A DNA stretch of 64,000 bases from Erythroxylum novogranatense (taxonomy: Eukaryota; Streptophyta; Magnoliopsida; Malpighiales; Erythroxylaceae), in assembly GCA_029891385.1 (NCBI GenBank), contig CM057226.1:93628977-93692976 (forward strand). Direction: 5' to 3'. Below are positions 45,235 through 56,542 of the stretch, one piece after another (within the stretch, counting starts at the first letter, position 1; every line of letters starts with the position of its first letter). The translations under genes and the position numbers were made by a program. The notes below the pieces were generated by a model. It searched no databases. It was not told where the DNA came from and was given only the letters and a program-made list of their open reading frames with translations.

Positions 45235-45711
45235 TGTTGTCCCCTGAAATTTTTTTTTTAAAACTAAGCATGTCTAAATTATTTTGAGGTATTGTCTAGA
45301 TTATTTTGAGGTTTTAGCTCTTAAGAAATGGAAATTAAATGAGGGGTTAAGTTTAAATTAGAGTGGAGTAAGTTATTAGACATTAAAAGGAATAAAATGG
45401 CTTGAGGACAATTTGGGTAGTTCACTTATTTTTGCCAAGTTAAAGGTTAAGAGAGAGGGGCTTTGTAGTCTTTTTAATGCCATTAAATGAAGAAGGAAGG
45501 ACTTGCTTGTGTAGTAGCCGTATGGTGAAGGAGAAACATGAATTTAATAAGGAAAAAGAAGAGTGGAACAATTGAAAGTGTAAAGGAGAATGAAACTATG
45601 TCGTTTTAGGCTAGATTTTAAGTATAAAGCAAATGAGTTAAGTCATTTGGAAGCATGACTTACGAAAATTCTAGAAGGAGCAAAAGAGAGGGAGAGTTTC
45701 GTATAGAAGAA

Positions 45712-45772
45712 AAAAGAAGAAGAAGAAGAAGAAGAAGAAGAAGAAGAAGAAGAAGAAGAGAGAAGAAGAAAG
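45712..45772. repeat. (GAA)n microsatellite
   Basis: About 20 GAA units with small interruptions in the element D LTR; the longest of the three related copies. Confidence 0.93.
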
Positions 45773-48069
45773 GTTGGGCTTTAGTTCTTTTTGTTTTAGA
45801 AAGGGAGGGAAAAAGGAGAGAAAATGATCAAACTTCCATGAGAAGAAAAAGGAGATTTTCGTGGGTTACATCCCAAAGGTAAGAAAAAATGATTTCTTTT
45901 GGAAATATGGATGGGTTTTAGTGAAACTAGCTTAAGTTAGGTATGGGTAAAGTTAGATATTCTTTTCTCTATACTTTCCTCTCCTAGAAATGTTTAATTT
46001 GGGTTATCATCATGTTAATTGGGTTATTATTGCTTAATGAAGGTGATGAAAGGTTATTAGAGCTAGAAGCAAGGTCAATTGGCTAATTACAAGGCTAAAG
46101 GATTAAGGTGGGTAATATTTTTAATGATTGAGATAATAGGCTACTCAATTGTTTTGAAATAAATGTCAATGAAGGTTTTTATTTTTGCCTATGACCTTTC
46201 ATTTGTAAATAAGTTGCTTTTTATGATGGTTTAATCATTTATAAGATGTTTTTGATGTAAATGCCTTATGGAAATGTTTGTTACTTTGTTTTATCAAGTG
46301 AAAGAGATTTAAATGTGTTATTTCAACGATTGTGTGAAAGTGATTTTGCCATTTGAGGCTAATGATCATGAATTGTGTGAATTATGTGATATACATGTTT
46401 GTTTGGGTTCGTGGTGGTCCCTCATGTGTGATAGGTGCACCTGTCAAAATTATAGCCTTCTCCCGGCTGCCCGCTAGTGGCAATGGAGCTCCTCACGAAC
46501 TCCTTCATGGGTTCACGGCTACACATGACCGCTCTGCGAAAATGTGTAGTACTTCCTGTTTGGATCCACCCAAACTATCTTATATGTGATTATGTGATAT
46601 GCTTGTCTATGTTGTTTTTGTAAGTTATGTTGTTTGATAAATGATTTTGATAAATTGACTTATTGCTTTCTCTATGCTTATGTGAGCTTGATGTGTAATT
46701 GCTGGGATGAAATGAGTTTTTCAAAAAGGTTTTGATAAATTTATAATGTTCTGATCAATGTGTTATTGGTTTTGAAAACAAGGAGTTTTGATGAAGTGAA
46801 AGTGTTTGATCAATGTAAATTGGCCTTGATAAGTTTGAAAGATTTTTATCAATCTAAAAGTTTCTTTGAGAACGGAGAATAATGAACGTTTTTGCTTATG
46901 TCTTAATTATTAAGCTGTTACCCACTAAGCCGTCGAGCTCACACCCCTTTTCCCCTCTACAGGTGATGAGCGGGAATACGAGTTTCAGTATTTGGGATTG
47001 AGGCATCACTTCAACGTTTCTAGTTTAGAAGTCATAGAAGTGAAGTATTAGGTTTCATTTTGAAGATTTGATTCAATATGTACTTCGACATTGACATTTG
47101 GGTTGTAATCGGGCTAAATGCCCTATAAAGCATTGTAATAACTCAGATTGTTAACGTAAATGCAAGAATGTTGGGTTTGAATGAAATCTATGTAAATTGC
47201 ATATGTCTTATACAAATGCATCATTGTATGGTTTGAATCAGCAAAAGAAGAAGGATTGAGATTGTATTGCTTTATAATTTGAAATGGTATAGATATCTAG
47301 GAGTGTGGTTGTTGCCCTTGAATTGTCTCTGGAGGCACTTTGGAATTGAATTATTTTGTATGAGGTTGGATTTTGAGTTTTATGCAGATGAGGGTAATTG
47401 AATTGAAGTTTGGCTAGTTAATTATGCAGAGGAGATGCTGTCAAATTTTTACAAAATTTGACAGAACTTCACTTGGGTTTTAGACCATTTAGTGTTAGAA
47501 TTGAATTGAAGTGTCTTCTTGAAGATTATAGTACTTGTTCATAGCTTTCCAACGATATAGAATTTGTCACTTTCAGACTTAGGATGAAGAAGTTATGGTG
47601 TTGGAAATACATTAAGTTACTGTTCATGCTGATATTTTTACTGTTCCATTGGTCATTATAGGAGCAATACATTTGAGTGAGCTTTTACCACCTTTAATGA
47701 TGGAATTGAGTTTTTCATCCTTAATGAAATTTGTAGAGAATCTTTTTATCTTTCCAATGAGGTATAATATACAAGTATTGGAGTTAGGAGTAAGAAGTTA
47801 TGACAATTAGAAGATATCTGTTTATGTCATTTTTTATGTTCATATTGCATGTGAGTTAATAATCGCCTTGATGATTAAAGATTAAATTCATGGTTTGATG
47901 AACCAATTAAGCTATAAATTGTAAATTTGGTGAGTTGAACTTGGATTTTGAAGGGTTATGAAGTGTTTAGGTTTGGGAATAAATAAAATTTGTGAAGTAT
48001 TCAAGTGGTTATGAAGTTAGAATGAAGGTGAGATGGTTGGAAGAGGAATTGAAGTTTTGAAAAATGGCG

Positions 48070-48250
48070 TGTCCGTTAAACGGACATGTATGTCCGTTAA
48101 ATGGACAGCCTCGGGTGAAAAACACCCCTTAGCCTGCCCATGTCCATTAGACGGACTTGCATGTCCGTTTAACGGACATTCTCGAAGCTTTTGGAACACT
48201 TTCACCCGAATGTGTCCGTTAAACGGACATGGCTGTCAGTTTAACGGACA
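48070..48250. repeat. Paired-palindrome array in the element D LTR
   Basis: Six units related to TGTCCGTTAAACGGACA start at 48070, 48091, 48141, 48162, 48213 and 48234. The three pairs have 4-bp gaps and start 71 and 72 bp apart, as in element B. Spacer sequences are homologous to those of B but diverged more than the palindromes. Confidence 0.94.
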
Positions 48251-48918
48251 GCTATGAAAAATATGGTGTTTTTGGACATTGTTAGAGGTAGAATCTCATC
48301 TTGTGGTCTTCATGAGAGTTTTATATATAGATGTCTTCTTTCTAATGGTCAAATAACGAACTCAATCCGACATCTGGATTAAAAGTTATAGAAATCGCGC
48401 CAAAAGAGTTTCGGGTGTGAATATAGTCTATTCGTTTGGGCATAACTCTCTCATACGACCTCCAATTGAGGTGAGACTTGAACCATTAGTTTTATAAGAC
48501 ATGTTTCTTTCTATATATAAAAATTTGTACCTTTTGGAGTTAAATTGAAAATGTTTGCATTAAAGTAAATGAGAGGTCAATTTGGAGATCATATTTGGAG
48601 TATGAGCTCTTTTAGGCTTTTTGAGCATAACTTGAGTTATACAACTCCGTTTGAGGTGATTCTTGTTTTAAATCGATCTCGAGACATAAGGCTACATTTT
48701 GTATGAATAAGTAAACCTATGATTTTGGTGTTTACATAGTGTGCGCTCGCCACGAATGTGGAGTTACAACTAAGGACCCTGCAAGGTTATAAGCTCAAGG
48801 CTTCAGGACTCCAGAAATTGGACTCTAGAAACGGGTCCAATGGATGTGGAATTAAAGCAAGAGTAGGAGTGTTAGGTTATAAGCAGTTGGGGTCCGGTCT
48901 CCGGATCGGGTTCCAACA

Positions 48919-48984
48919 GAGAGGGCATGAGGCCCGAGAAGCCGAGGTCCTGTCGACACGAGGCCTTAAAGGTTGAAGTCCTAC
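48919..48984 (+). repeat. 5S-derived repeat, copy 1, right part
   Basis: GGGCATGAGGCCCGAGAAGCCGAGG...AGTCCTACA aligns with the tail of copy 2 (49248-49307), so it is probably the end of copy 1 displaced by element D. Confidence 0.7.
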
Positions 48985-48987
48985 AAT

Positions 48988-49309
48988 TGATATTTAGGAG
49001 TATCCCATATCGATTGGAGAGGAGAATGAGGCATGCCCTATAAGGAAGTGGAAACCTCTCCCTTGTAGACGCGTTTTTCATGTCTTAACGCAACAGATCC
49101 CATCAGAACTCTGAAGTTAAACATGTTAGGGTCAGAGCAGTATCAGGATGTGTGACCTCCTGGGAAGTCCTGTGGAAAAACAAAATCGTAAGGGCGCGAG
49201 ACCCTAGTGATCGAGGCTTAAAGTGGACAATATCTGCAAGCCAGTGGGCACGAGGCCCGAGAGGCCGAGGTCCTATGGACGCGAGGCCCTAGAGGCTGAG
49301 GTCTTATAA
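48988..49309 (+). repeat. 5S-rRNA-derived (Cassandra-like) repeat, copy 2
   Basis: TGATATTTAGGAGTATCCC through CCTCTCCCTTGTAGACGCGT, the 5S-like segment (49084-49175), GTGGACAATATCTGC and a GAGGCCGAGG-rich tail. It is uninterrupted, about 322 bp, and lies three bases after the end of copy 1, so the two copies stand in tandem as LTR-like units without the usual Cassandra central domain. Confidence 0.75.
49084..49175 (+). other. 5S rRNA-derived segment in copy 2
   Basis: CTTAACGCAACAGATCCCATC, TGAAGTTAAACATGTTAGGG and GTGACCTCCTGGGAAGTCC match plant 5S rRNA, with different substitutions from copy 1. The internal polymerase III promoter boxes are recognisable but altered. Confidence 0.82.
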
Positions 49310-49599
49310 CCCACCTCACCTACTTCACCAAACAACAAGCCCTCTACATATACCTCCTAATGACTGGTTGCCCAATCGATATAGCTGATGTTATTGCCTT
49401 CACTTTACATGACTCCATCACCACCGTAAAATTCACCAATGCCATCACCTTTCTACATCTTATCACCGACATATTTTGTTCACACAATATCCTGAAATTC
49501 AACAATGACAACTATTTTTACCCGGCTCCACTCTTTAGATACACCTGCCTGAAACAACCTATAATTCATTCTCCTTAACCATCCACACAGGTTCAGGAT
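49310..49599 (+). pseudogene. Short coding remnant, possibly of a plant transposon-associated domain
   Basis: An open stretch from 49312 to 49578 reads through ALYIYLLMTGCPIDIADVI and on to FLHLITDIFCSHN. The 'LL-TG-I-(I/V)..I' pattern followed by a 'F...LIT.(I/L)C' pattern is reminiscent of the plant transposon-protein domain found in some Gypsy-type elements and host proteins. I recognise this only as a resemblance. Its composition (Thr/His/Pro codons, C-rich) differs from the AT-rich LTRs on both sides, so it has a different origin. It has no full-length context and is most likely a fragment. Confidence 0.35.
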
Positions 49600-51905
49600 A
49601 TTGGTGCTATTGGACCACGAACATTTCTTGGAAGCTAGAATTATTGAATGAGAAATTTCGGTGATTAGTCATGAGTAAAGAACAAATGAATGAAAATTTT
49701 TGAATTAGAAATGATAGACAAGACTAAACTAGTGAATGGTAAATGTGGATAATATGTTCATATGTGAATTAAGGTGAAAGTTAGAAGTAGAGTGAAAGCA
49801 AAAATGAAGATGAATTTGTGTAGTAAATTGATGGAGAATATGTACATATGTGTATGTTTTGTTATTGGTGTTCAAGATTAATCATGGATTATATTTTTTT
49901 TGGATGATATTAATTTGAAATGGAGTTGAGAATGAGGAGTAAGTGAAGTAGAAAAGGTGATCTTGGTATGAGTTGTGTTAAAAAAAGATTGTGAAACCAA
50001 ATGGGTGGTTGATCTGAAAAATGTTCACAAAGTATGTTTCAGCCTTTTAGCCATAACTTTTTTTCTAATTATTGAAATGATATGATTCTTAAATTGGATT
50101 AAAATATAAACACATGGCTACATTTCTTATGAAGACATTGAATTTAAATTATGTCTTTAAGAATGTCAAAATATATCATGAAAATATTGGTGGATGAATG
50201 TAAAATTCATGTGCCAACTTCGTGGGCAAATTTGGACTCAATTGAAGCAAAATTAATTAAATTTTTCTTCTGAAAAGTTTTAACTTATCCTTCTAGCTTT
50301 CCAACGATATATGGTCCTTATAAGGGAAGATGTATCTTTTATGTTTTGTTTCTTTTATGTTTTGCTTCTTCTGTGATGACATGTCGTCTGTGATGACTTG
50401 TCATCTGTGTTTTGCTTTTCCTACTTTTTTCTTCTTTTGTGTTTTACTTCTTTTGCTTTTCGTTTCTTCTGTGTTTTGTTTCTTCTACTTTTTGCTTCTT
50501 CTTCTTTTTTCTTCTTCTATGTTTTGCTCCTTCTACTTTTTCCTTCTTCTGTGTTTTGTTCCTTCTGCTTTTTTACTTCTTTTGTGTTCTGTTTCTTCTG
50601 CTTTTTGTTTCTTTTGTGTTTTTCTTTTTTTGTTTTTTGCTTCTTTTGTGTTTTGCTACTTCTTCTGCTTTTTGCTTCTTCTATGTTTTGATTCTTCTAC
50701 TTTCTTCTTCTTTTGTGTTTTGCTCCTTCTGCTTTTTACTTCTTCTATGTTTTGTTACTTCTGCTTTTTTGCTTCTTCTGTGTTTTACTTCTTCTGCTTT
50801 TTGCTTCTTCTGTGCTTTGTTTCTTCTTCTTTTTGTTTCTTCTGCTTTTTTGCCTGGCCTATCTTCTACTCCATTTTTGACCCTTCAAAAGATAAAATCT
50901 GTCTTTGAGGTCTTCATGAAAGTTTTAGATATTGAAGTCTTCTTTCAAACCATATAAAGAACACCTTAATCCAATTCTTAGAGAAAGTTATAACAATTTT
51001 CCCCATTCGTCTATCTTTTCCCATTCGTCTACTTTTTCCTTTGGCTTCGTTTGATCCTATCTTCTGCTCCATTTTTTACCCTCTAGAAGATAGAATATGT
51101 CCTTTAGGTCTTCTTAAAAGTTGTATATCTTGAAGTCCTCTTTCTAACCATATAAATAACACCTTAATCCTATATCTGTAGGGAAATTTATGGCAATTTT
51201 CCCCATTCATCTGTCTTTTTCCCATTCTTTTTCCTTTTCCATTGGCTTCATCTAATCCTATTCTCTGGTCCATTTTGACCCTTAGATGAAGAAATCTGAT
51301 CTCAAAGTTCTCTTTGAAATCATCTTAAGATGATCTTAATTCAAAATCTTTAGTGAAAGTTATGCCCATTGTCCCGAGACAAGTTCAATATGATTGAGGA
51401 CCAAATCTTATTTAATTCTTTTGACCATAATTTTGTTATCCAGCCTCCAAATAAAGTGATTTTTGAACGCTTAGATTCCTAACACTTTTCTTTTTACGTC
51501 TCCATGAAAGGTTACAGCTTTTGGTGTTGACTGAAAAAAGATAGGTTGAATCAAAGTAAGGGTATCGATTGGAAGAGTAGGAATTGAATATTTTATTAAA
51601 CATGTTTCAATATTTTTATGATTTTTGGATCTATAGGATTCCGAATGAGATGGTTATTGTTTCAAGATAAACTAGAGACATGGAGCTACTAATGATATGC
51701 AGAAGTTGAAATCTACTTCAGTCTTTAGGACTTTCGATTTTTGGATGGAAGTTGGGTTTAGTGAATTGTTTCAATCTAACAACAGTCTAAAATGTTTGGG
51801 CCCTAACTTTCAGATTTCTGAACCAAACGAATTGATTTTTATGTCATTGGAAACTTAAGACAAGGGAGAACACTTTTCTAGAAGAAAGAGTTATGTCAAA
51901 ATATT
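49600..51905 (+). repeat. LTR fragment related to the element 1/2/E LTR group
   Basis: Blocks match the element 2 LTR in order: AAAATGTTCACAAAGTATG (50019), CTTTTAGCCATAAC (50043), TGGCTACATTTCTTATGAAG (50117), CTTTCCAACGATATA (50297), then after an array (50330-50868) GACCATAATTTTG (51421), TTTTTGGATGGAAGTTG (51737) and CATTGGAAA...AAGACA (51845). Both LTR ends are missing. The two small pieces near 51000-51300 repeat CCCATTCGTCT/CCATTTT-ACCCT units, a local duplication of about 190 bp. Confidence 0.75.
50330..50868. repeat. 540-bp pyrimidine-rich array (TTTTGCTTCTTCTGTG words)
   Basis: Words of about 15-16 bp built on GTTTTGCTTCTTCTG repeat more than 30 times with variation, almost purine-free on the plus strand. 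Two plus-strand frames stay open across most of it (Phe/Leu/Ser/Cys-rich products) simply because stops need A. It sits where the element 2 LTR has its GTAAGACGC array: both follow a CTTTCCAACGATATA block. Confidence 0.9.
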
Positions 51906-52640
51906 CAAGGATACTTTTGGCAAGACACTTAAATATAAAAGACATAAGGCATAAATGGAAGGGGCAAATCAGACATTTCTTGATCATTAAGGGTATAATT
52001 GGAAGAAGAAGTGTTGTCTTGCATTTTAAGAAGAGAGAAGAACGAAAATTTAAGAGAAAAAGGAGTGTCATGAAAAAGAGAGAGAAATGAAATTGCTTAA
52101 ATGGGGTAAACTTCGGTTTCCTTGTATCAACCAGGGTGTATGTGTAAATGAAATTGCTTAACGCCTTATTGATCCTTAGTATCAAGGATACATCGACCGT
52201 CGAAGTCATGAGACAAAATGATCTTTGAAAGATCTTGTGAAATGTTGTAATGGGTTTGTCTTTAGGAATGACATGGATAATAGGTGAGTGACAATATCGA
52301 GTTTTGTACCAAGAATCACTGGTATAGGGTCAGAAAGCCAGGAAATTTAATTTATGACCAATGAAGACTGGCTTTCCAAGACCAGTAGCTGGGATCATAA
52401 GCTCTTCTCTAGATTCAACAATGAAATCAAGTACTTCTTCCATCGTGGGCCAAGGCCCCTCGCTTGAGACAATCGAGTTTGCTTCAGAAAGGAATTGACA
52501 GACGCAATGGAAGGAATTTTGAAATAAGATGACAGGTCTCCCAGAAAAGTTGTGATGTACTATATCCTTAAAAAAAGAAATGAAAATGAGAATATTGGAG
52601 TTATTACCATAGCAAAGATTCAAGCATAAAGGTTAGAAAA
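51906..52640. other. Stretch not matching the LTRs; possible host-derived segment
   Basis: No block of this 735-bp stretch recurs elsewhere in the window, apart from an internal 15-bp repeat AAATGAAATTGCTTA at 52087 and 52147. It holds the candidate exon fragment described separately. The rest shows no recognisable feature. It could be captured host DNA or part of the decayed element E interior that has no partner here. Confidence 0.45.
52330..52623 (-). pseudogene. Possible captured exon of an unidentified gene
   Basis: The minus-strand frame (97 codons) has balanced, protein-like composition unlike the low-complexity LTR frames: SGRPVILFQNSFHCVCQF, then SEGPWPTMEEVLDFIVE, then LGKPVFIGHKLNFLAF. 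On the minus strand it is preceded by a T-rich tract ending AAG near 52570, as at an intron acceptor, so the true exon may start at DIVHH. It ends in TGA directly after NFLAF. I cannot name the family. It may be a piece of a host gene carried into the repeat cluster; a chance frame is less likely but not excluded. Confidence 0.4.
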
Positions 52641-54474
52641 GGCTATCGGGAGTGTATATATATATATATTTGTTGATGTAAAATATCCAACAATTCGAGG
52701 AGACATTCTTGTTTATGTGAGGTGAAATTTGGTCCTCACCATAGGCTGTGTTTTTAATTCTATTAGGGAACCATAAATTATCTCTGATGAAGAGATTGAA
52801 ATGTGAGGAGCAATAGGTATAAATGAACAAATATTAGCATAAGTCAACGTATAATCATTGGGAAAGTGATAGAACTGTTGAACGTCGAGAAAAAGGAAGT
52901 TCAATTAAAAATTGAGGATAGCATGTACTGATATTACTGTATTGAGAAATTATTTACTTAAGGAATTACAAGAAATAACTATAAACACAATGAGTTTGAG
53001 GTTATATCTATTGGAGTTAACCATACCCCGATAGGATTATGATATTATAAGTTAATGTGAGCCAAGCAACATGATAACAATGAGCGACTATGATCATATT
53101 GACAAATGAAGAAAAAAGTTTAAAGGTTTGAGGGAAAAAGATGTAAGCCACGTCAGTGATAAATGAAAACAAAATAATTATGGTTATAAAGGTACAGTGC
53201 ATATATTGAATAATTGAGAGAAGAGTATGTAAGCTGCATTAGTGATGACTGAAACAAAATAACGATAGTATTAAATATGCCATTCAGATTTGGAGAGTTT
53301 GTGATATGTACAATAGAGGTTCCCAATCAAGATCAAGAGGGAATTAGTTGTAATGTATAAGGTGATTTTGTGTACCTAGAGATAAATATAGCTGCATGAG
53401 GTAAATAGAGAGTCATGACTTGAAAAAAAATTCTGCAATAATAGTTGGGTTGAAAGCGTAGAATTATGATGTGGACAAAAACATATGAGATATACACATG
53501 ACTAAACAGATTAGTAGAGATTAAGGTAAAACTGGAATTAGAAAAGATTGAAAGGATTGTGCTAAGGGGCCTATCCTAATAAAGCGAATGTTTCAATCAA
53601 CAATATCGAATAAACCATTTCATAACAGAGTACCACATATGTGGATATTAGGTTACTCGATGTAGTGTAATAAAGAGGGTATAGTGACGAGTTAAAATGG
53701 AGCGAAAAGGAAATCTTATTAGTGGTGGAAAAATAACACCAGTTTTGCAAAAAGGAATTGGGAAAGCCCCAAAGTGAGGATTTGAGGAATAAAATATGTG
53801 TATCTGATAATGTATACTGCTTGAGAGAGAGATGTCCTAGTAATGGGTACCTCAAAAGAGCAATTGACGGAAAAAAATCGAACTGAGTGATTATATGTTT
53901 GGTTTCCTTGTAGTCTTGACTATTGGAGACAGGTATAAAACTTATATGTCTGGAATGCTTCAACATACAAGATTAATGTATAGCGCAAGGTGAATACAAG
54001 CAAAATTATCCTTCTCCGGGTGGACGACAAGAAGAGTCGATCACCCTGACTAAAAGTCAGAACAAATTTGGAATACCGTTAACGAGTGAAATGATTTTAA
54101 AAGATGAATGGATTTGGTATAGTACATCGAAAATTGTGAATATATAGAGAAAGATGTGAAGGCTTGAATGTATCACCTGTGTCAAGGTGTAGCTAAGTGT
54201 GATATAAAGTGGTTTATAGTAAACGATGACAAAAATAGGACTATGGCATTATAAGTGATCTTATGATTAATATTGTTATAATTAGGTATATGCGATCTTG
54301 GCTGGAAGTAAAGAGTTGAGTATTCTGAAACTCATCAAGGACACAATTGAGAAAGTATGACGTCTAAACAGAGAATTGATAGGAAATGGAGGAGTGTATG
54401 AGATAATAATACCCCTACCATATTCAGTATTAAAATTAATTTCGAGGACGAAATTTTTATTAGGAGGGGAGATT
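52641..54474 (+). pseudogene. Interior of element E, first copy (3' part), decayed
   Basis: The sequence leads to a GAATTTCGAGG-type pol tail (ATTTCGAGGACGAAATTTTT at 54439) and the PPT AGGAGGGGAGA at 54463-54473. All frames are broken. A TATCACCTGTGTCAAGGTGT block (54171) corresponds to the TATCACCTTGCTCAGGTGTG block of B and D, so it is a further diverged member of the same group. A (TA)n run lies at 52656-52669. The left boundary is uncertain and no 5' LTR is seen. Confidence 0.65.
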
Positions 54475-56542
54475 TGTAACATCCCATCCCCGAGGGGAAG
54501 GGTAAAATGGTAATTTGGAATGGGATATCAGTGTGGGATCATATCTTGGCATGGTCATGCCCAATATGGCCTCCATATATGCATAAATTGTAATTTTTGT
54601 ATATTCACATGTTTGTACATGCATTCATGACATTTCCCGGCATATGTGTTTATTGTGAAACATATGTTATTTATACTTGAAAAATTAAATTGGAGTGATT
54701 TATGTGCGTTTTACATTTTTGGTGACATTTAGAAATTTTTCTGAAAATTTTTTGGGATCCTTTTTCGGACCGGAAAATTTACAAGTGACAAACTGAATTG
54801 GTTTCTGGTACCGATAATGACTATCCAATGGCACTGAAAAAATTTGATACATGATTTTAGGAATTTTTACTTTGAGCCATTGGAATTTGGAGCGAAATCG
54901 TAGTAGAAATTGGAACTGAATCGAGTGAGGGCTTAAGAGAGTGACATGTGGCAAGTGACACATGTCACTTGCCTAAACATGTCACCATTCATGGTTTTTT
55001 TTAAAACCACCTTTTGGAGTGTCTTTCACGATGCTTCCATTTGAGAGGCCTAAATCTTGTTCTTTTTTTATCAAGCACGTAGTCTCTTCACTTCTCCTCC
55101 TTCGTGGGTCTCCTTCACCCACACAAAAGCTTTTATATCTTCCTTGTCTTCTCTCCTTTTGTTCACCAAAAGCCAACCTAGGCCCCTACCCTTTTCAAGT
55201 GTTGATGATCATGTGTATGGTGAAGGGAAGAGAAATTATGGGGTTGGAAGAAATTGAAGCTTGTTTAGGTAAGATTATATTTTAAGTTTTGATTGTTCAT
55301 TTAATGCATAAATTGTGATGCTTGTGCATCTCATTGCATGAAAATTTTGCGTTGGTTGAAATGGGTAGGATGTGTTCTTGATTAATTAAGGATGAATGTA
55401 AATGAATGAGTGATTATGTTTTGAGATTGGCTTTGCAATGGTGTAAGTGTTTTGAATTTGGTTTTGTGATGCTAGATGAATGAAAATTTAGGGAAGACTA
55501 TTGTGTATGTTGTGTGCTGCCAATTGGAATTTATTCCTCAAGTAAATGTCTTGTTAAATTTGTGGTTAAATTCTTGGTTAAATGGGATGGTTATTGATGT
55601 CGTATTGATGCTTGCATGAAAGGAGTAGAGTTTTGGTTGAAATCTGGAAAATGGAACTTGTGCACATTTCAGTTACTTGTTTATAACTTTTGATGTGGTT
55701 ATGCTATTGAGTTGAGGTTTGCTTTAGATTAAACTTGAGAAGTATGGCTAGAATTACTATGAAGGAAGTTTTGCCCAATTATGGCTTTAAGAGCTTTGAA
55801 ATTGGCTCGGAAGTTGAGATGTGTGTGCTAGATGAATAGTATCCTAATCTTGGTTCCATTATTGGCGACCTGAAACTTTGAGAATTTTTCCAGGACAAAG
55901 GAGACAGATTTTGTGAAATTGGTATACTGAAAGTTGAAGATTTAGGTGTTATCTTTCCAACTCCACTGAGTATGATATTTTTCGATGTGTAGGTTGTAAG
56001 TTATGTTCTGATAATGCTCAGGTGGTAATTCAGTTCGAAATGTGTTTTGGTGTGCAAATGCTCTAAGGGCATAAGTTTTGTGCTTTTTGTGTTTTGATAT
56101 TTATTTGGGACTGTTACCTGTGAAATTGGCTCAAATGAAATTTTGAAAAATTGTAGAGGATTGTGGTAGCTTTCTAATGAGGTATTTTATGTGAATTTTG
56201 GATGTAAGAATTGCTAGATATGAATTTGTAAAGTTTTGGCTATGGTTAGGTCATATGTTGTTTTAATACTATTTAGCAGGGCATCCACATTAATGGGTGG
56301 ATTCGACCTAATTAGAGTTGGAATTTGTGTTGAAGTCCTTCCTGAGAATTGTAGTAGATTGTCTAAGCTTTTTATTTTTATAAAGTATGGAAGTTTTCGC
56401 CAAGGGGATGTGGATTATGAATGTTGAAAGATTGGGTTTCTGTTGAGAATAAATTGGGTAGGCTGAACACTCGTTTGAGAATTTGATTTGGTTAGATATG
56501 GAATTAGCTTCTAATTTGTTCATAAAAGATGTAGAATTTGTT
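53003..56542 (+). repeat. 3.54-kb tandem duplication, copy 1
   Basis: Bases 53003-56542 (interior end, PPT and first 2.07 kb of the element E LTR) are repeated directly at 56543-60070. The start offset is exactly 3540 bp. Copy 1 ends in the middle of the LTR at TAGAATTTGTT and goes straight back to interior sequence. Confidence 0.95.
54475..56542 (+). repeat. Element E LTR, truncated first copy
   Basis: It starts TGTAACATCCCATCCCC after the PPT and stops in mid-LTR at the duplication breakpoint. The CAAGTGACACATGTCACTTG region (54953-54972) is a 20-bp palindrome. No coding content; frames here recur in copy 2 only because the DNA is duplicated. Confidence 0.92.

Larger units (their letters stand above)
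42135..48918 (+). mobile_element. Element D: 5'-truncated relative of element B
   Basis: The interior (42135-45234) is collinear with element B from about 21137 onward, and the 3' LTR (45235-48918) is the same family as the B LTRs but diverged. The 5' LTR, PBS and start of the interior are missing. The 3' LTR is followed by GAGAG; a GAGAG also occurs at 42005-42009 and at 41994-41998, so a duplication is possible but the left partner is ambiguous. No gag or pol frame is present. Confidence 0.85.
45235..48918 (+). repeat. 3' LTR of element D
   Basis: It starts TGTTGTCCCCTGAAATTTTT and ends GGATCGGGTTCCAACA (3684 bp). The layout matches the element B LTR: (GAA)n at 45712-45772, GC-rich island 46410-46590, GTTACCCAC region 46917-46980, paired-palindrome array 48070-48250, conserved 3' block. 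An Arg-rich frame (45655-45882) is produced only by the GAA run. Confidence 0.93.

Noticed and set aside
45655..45882. Arg-rich 75 aa frame
   Set aside because: The (GAA)n microsatellite read in the AGA frame; the equivalent B LTRs do not conserve it.
50330..50957. Overlapping 181-192 aa frames rich in Phe, Cys, Leu and Ser, resembling membrane proteins
   Set aside because: They are produced by the pyrimidine-rich array, in which stop codons are rare in two plus-strand frames; no domain and no conservation as protein.
56236..56427. 63 aa frame perfectly repeated at 59764-59955
   Set aside because: Identity is due to the 3.54-kb duplication of the DNA, not to protein selection.
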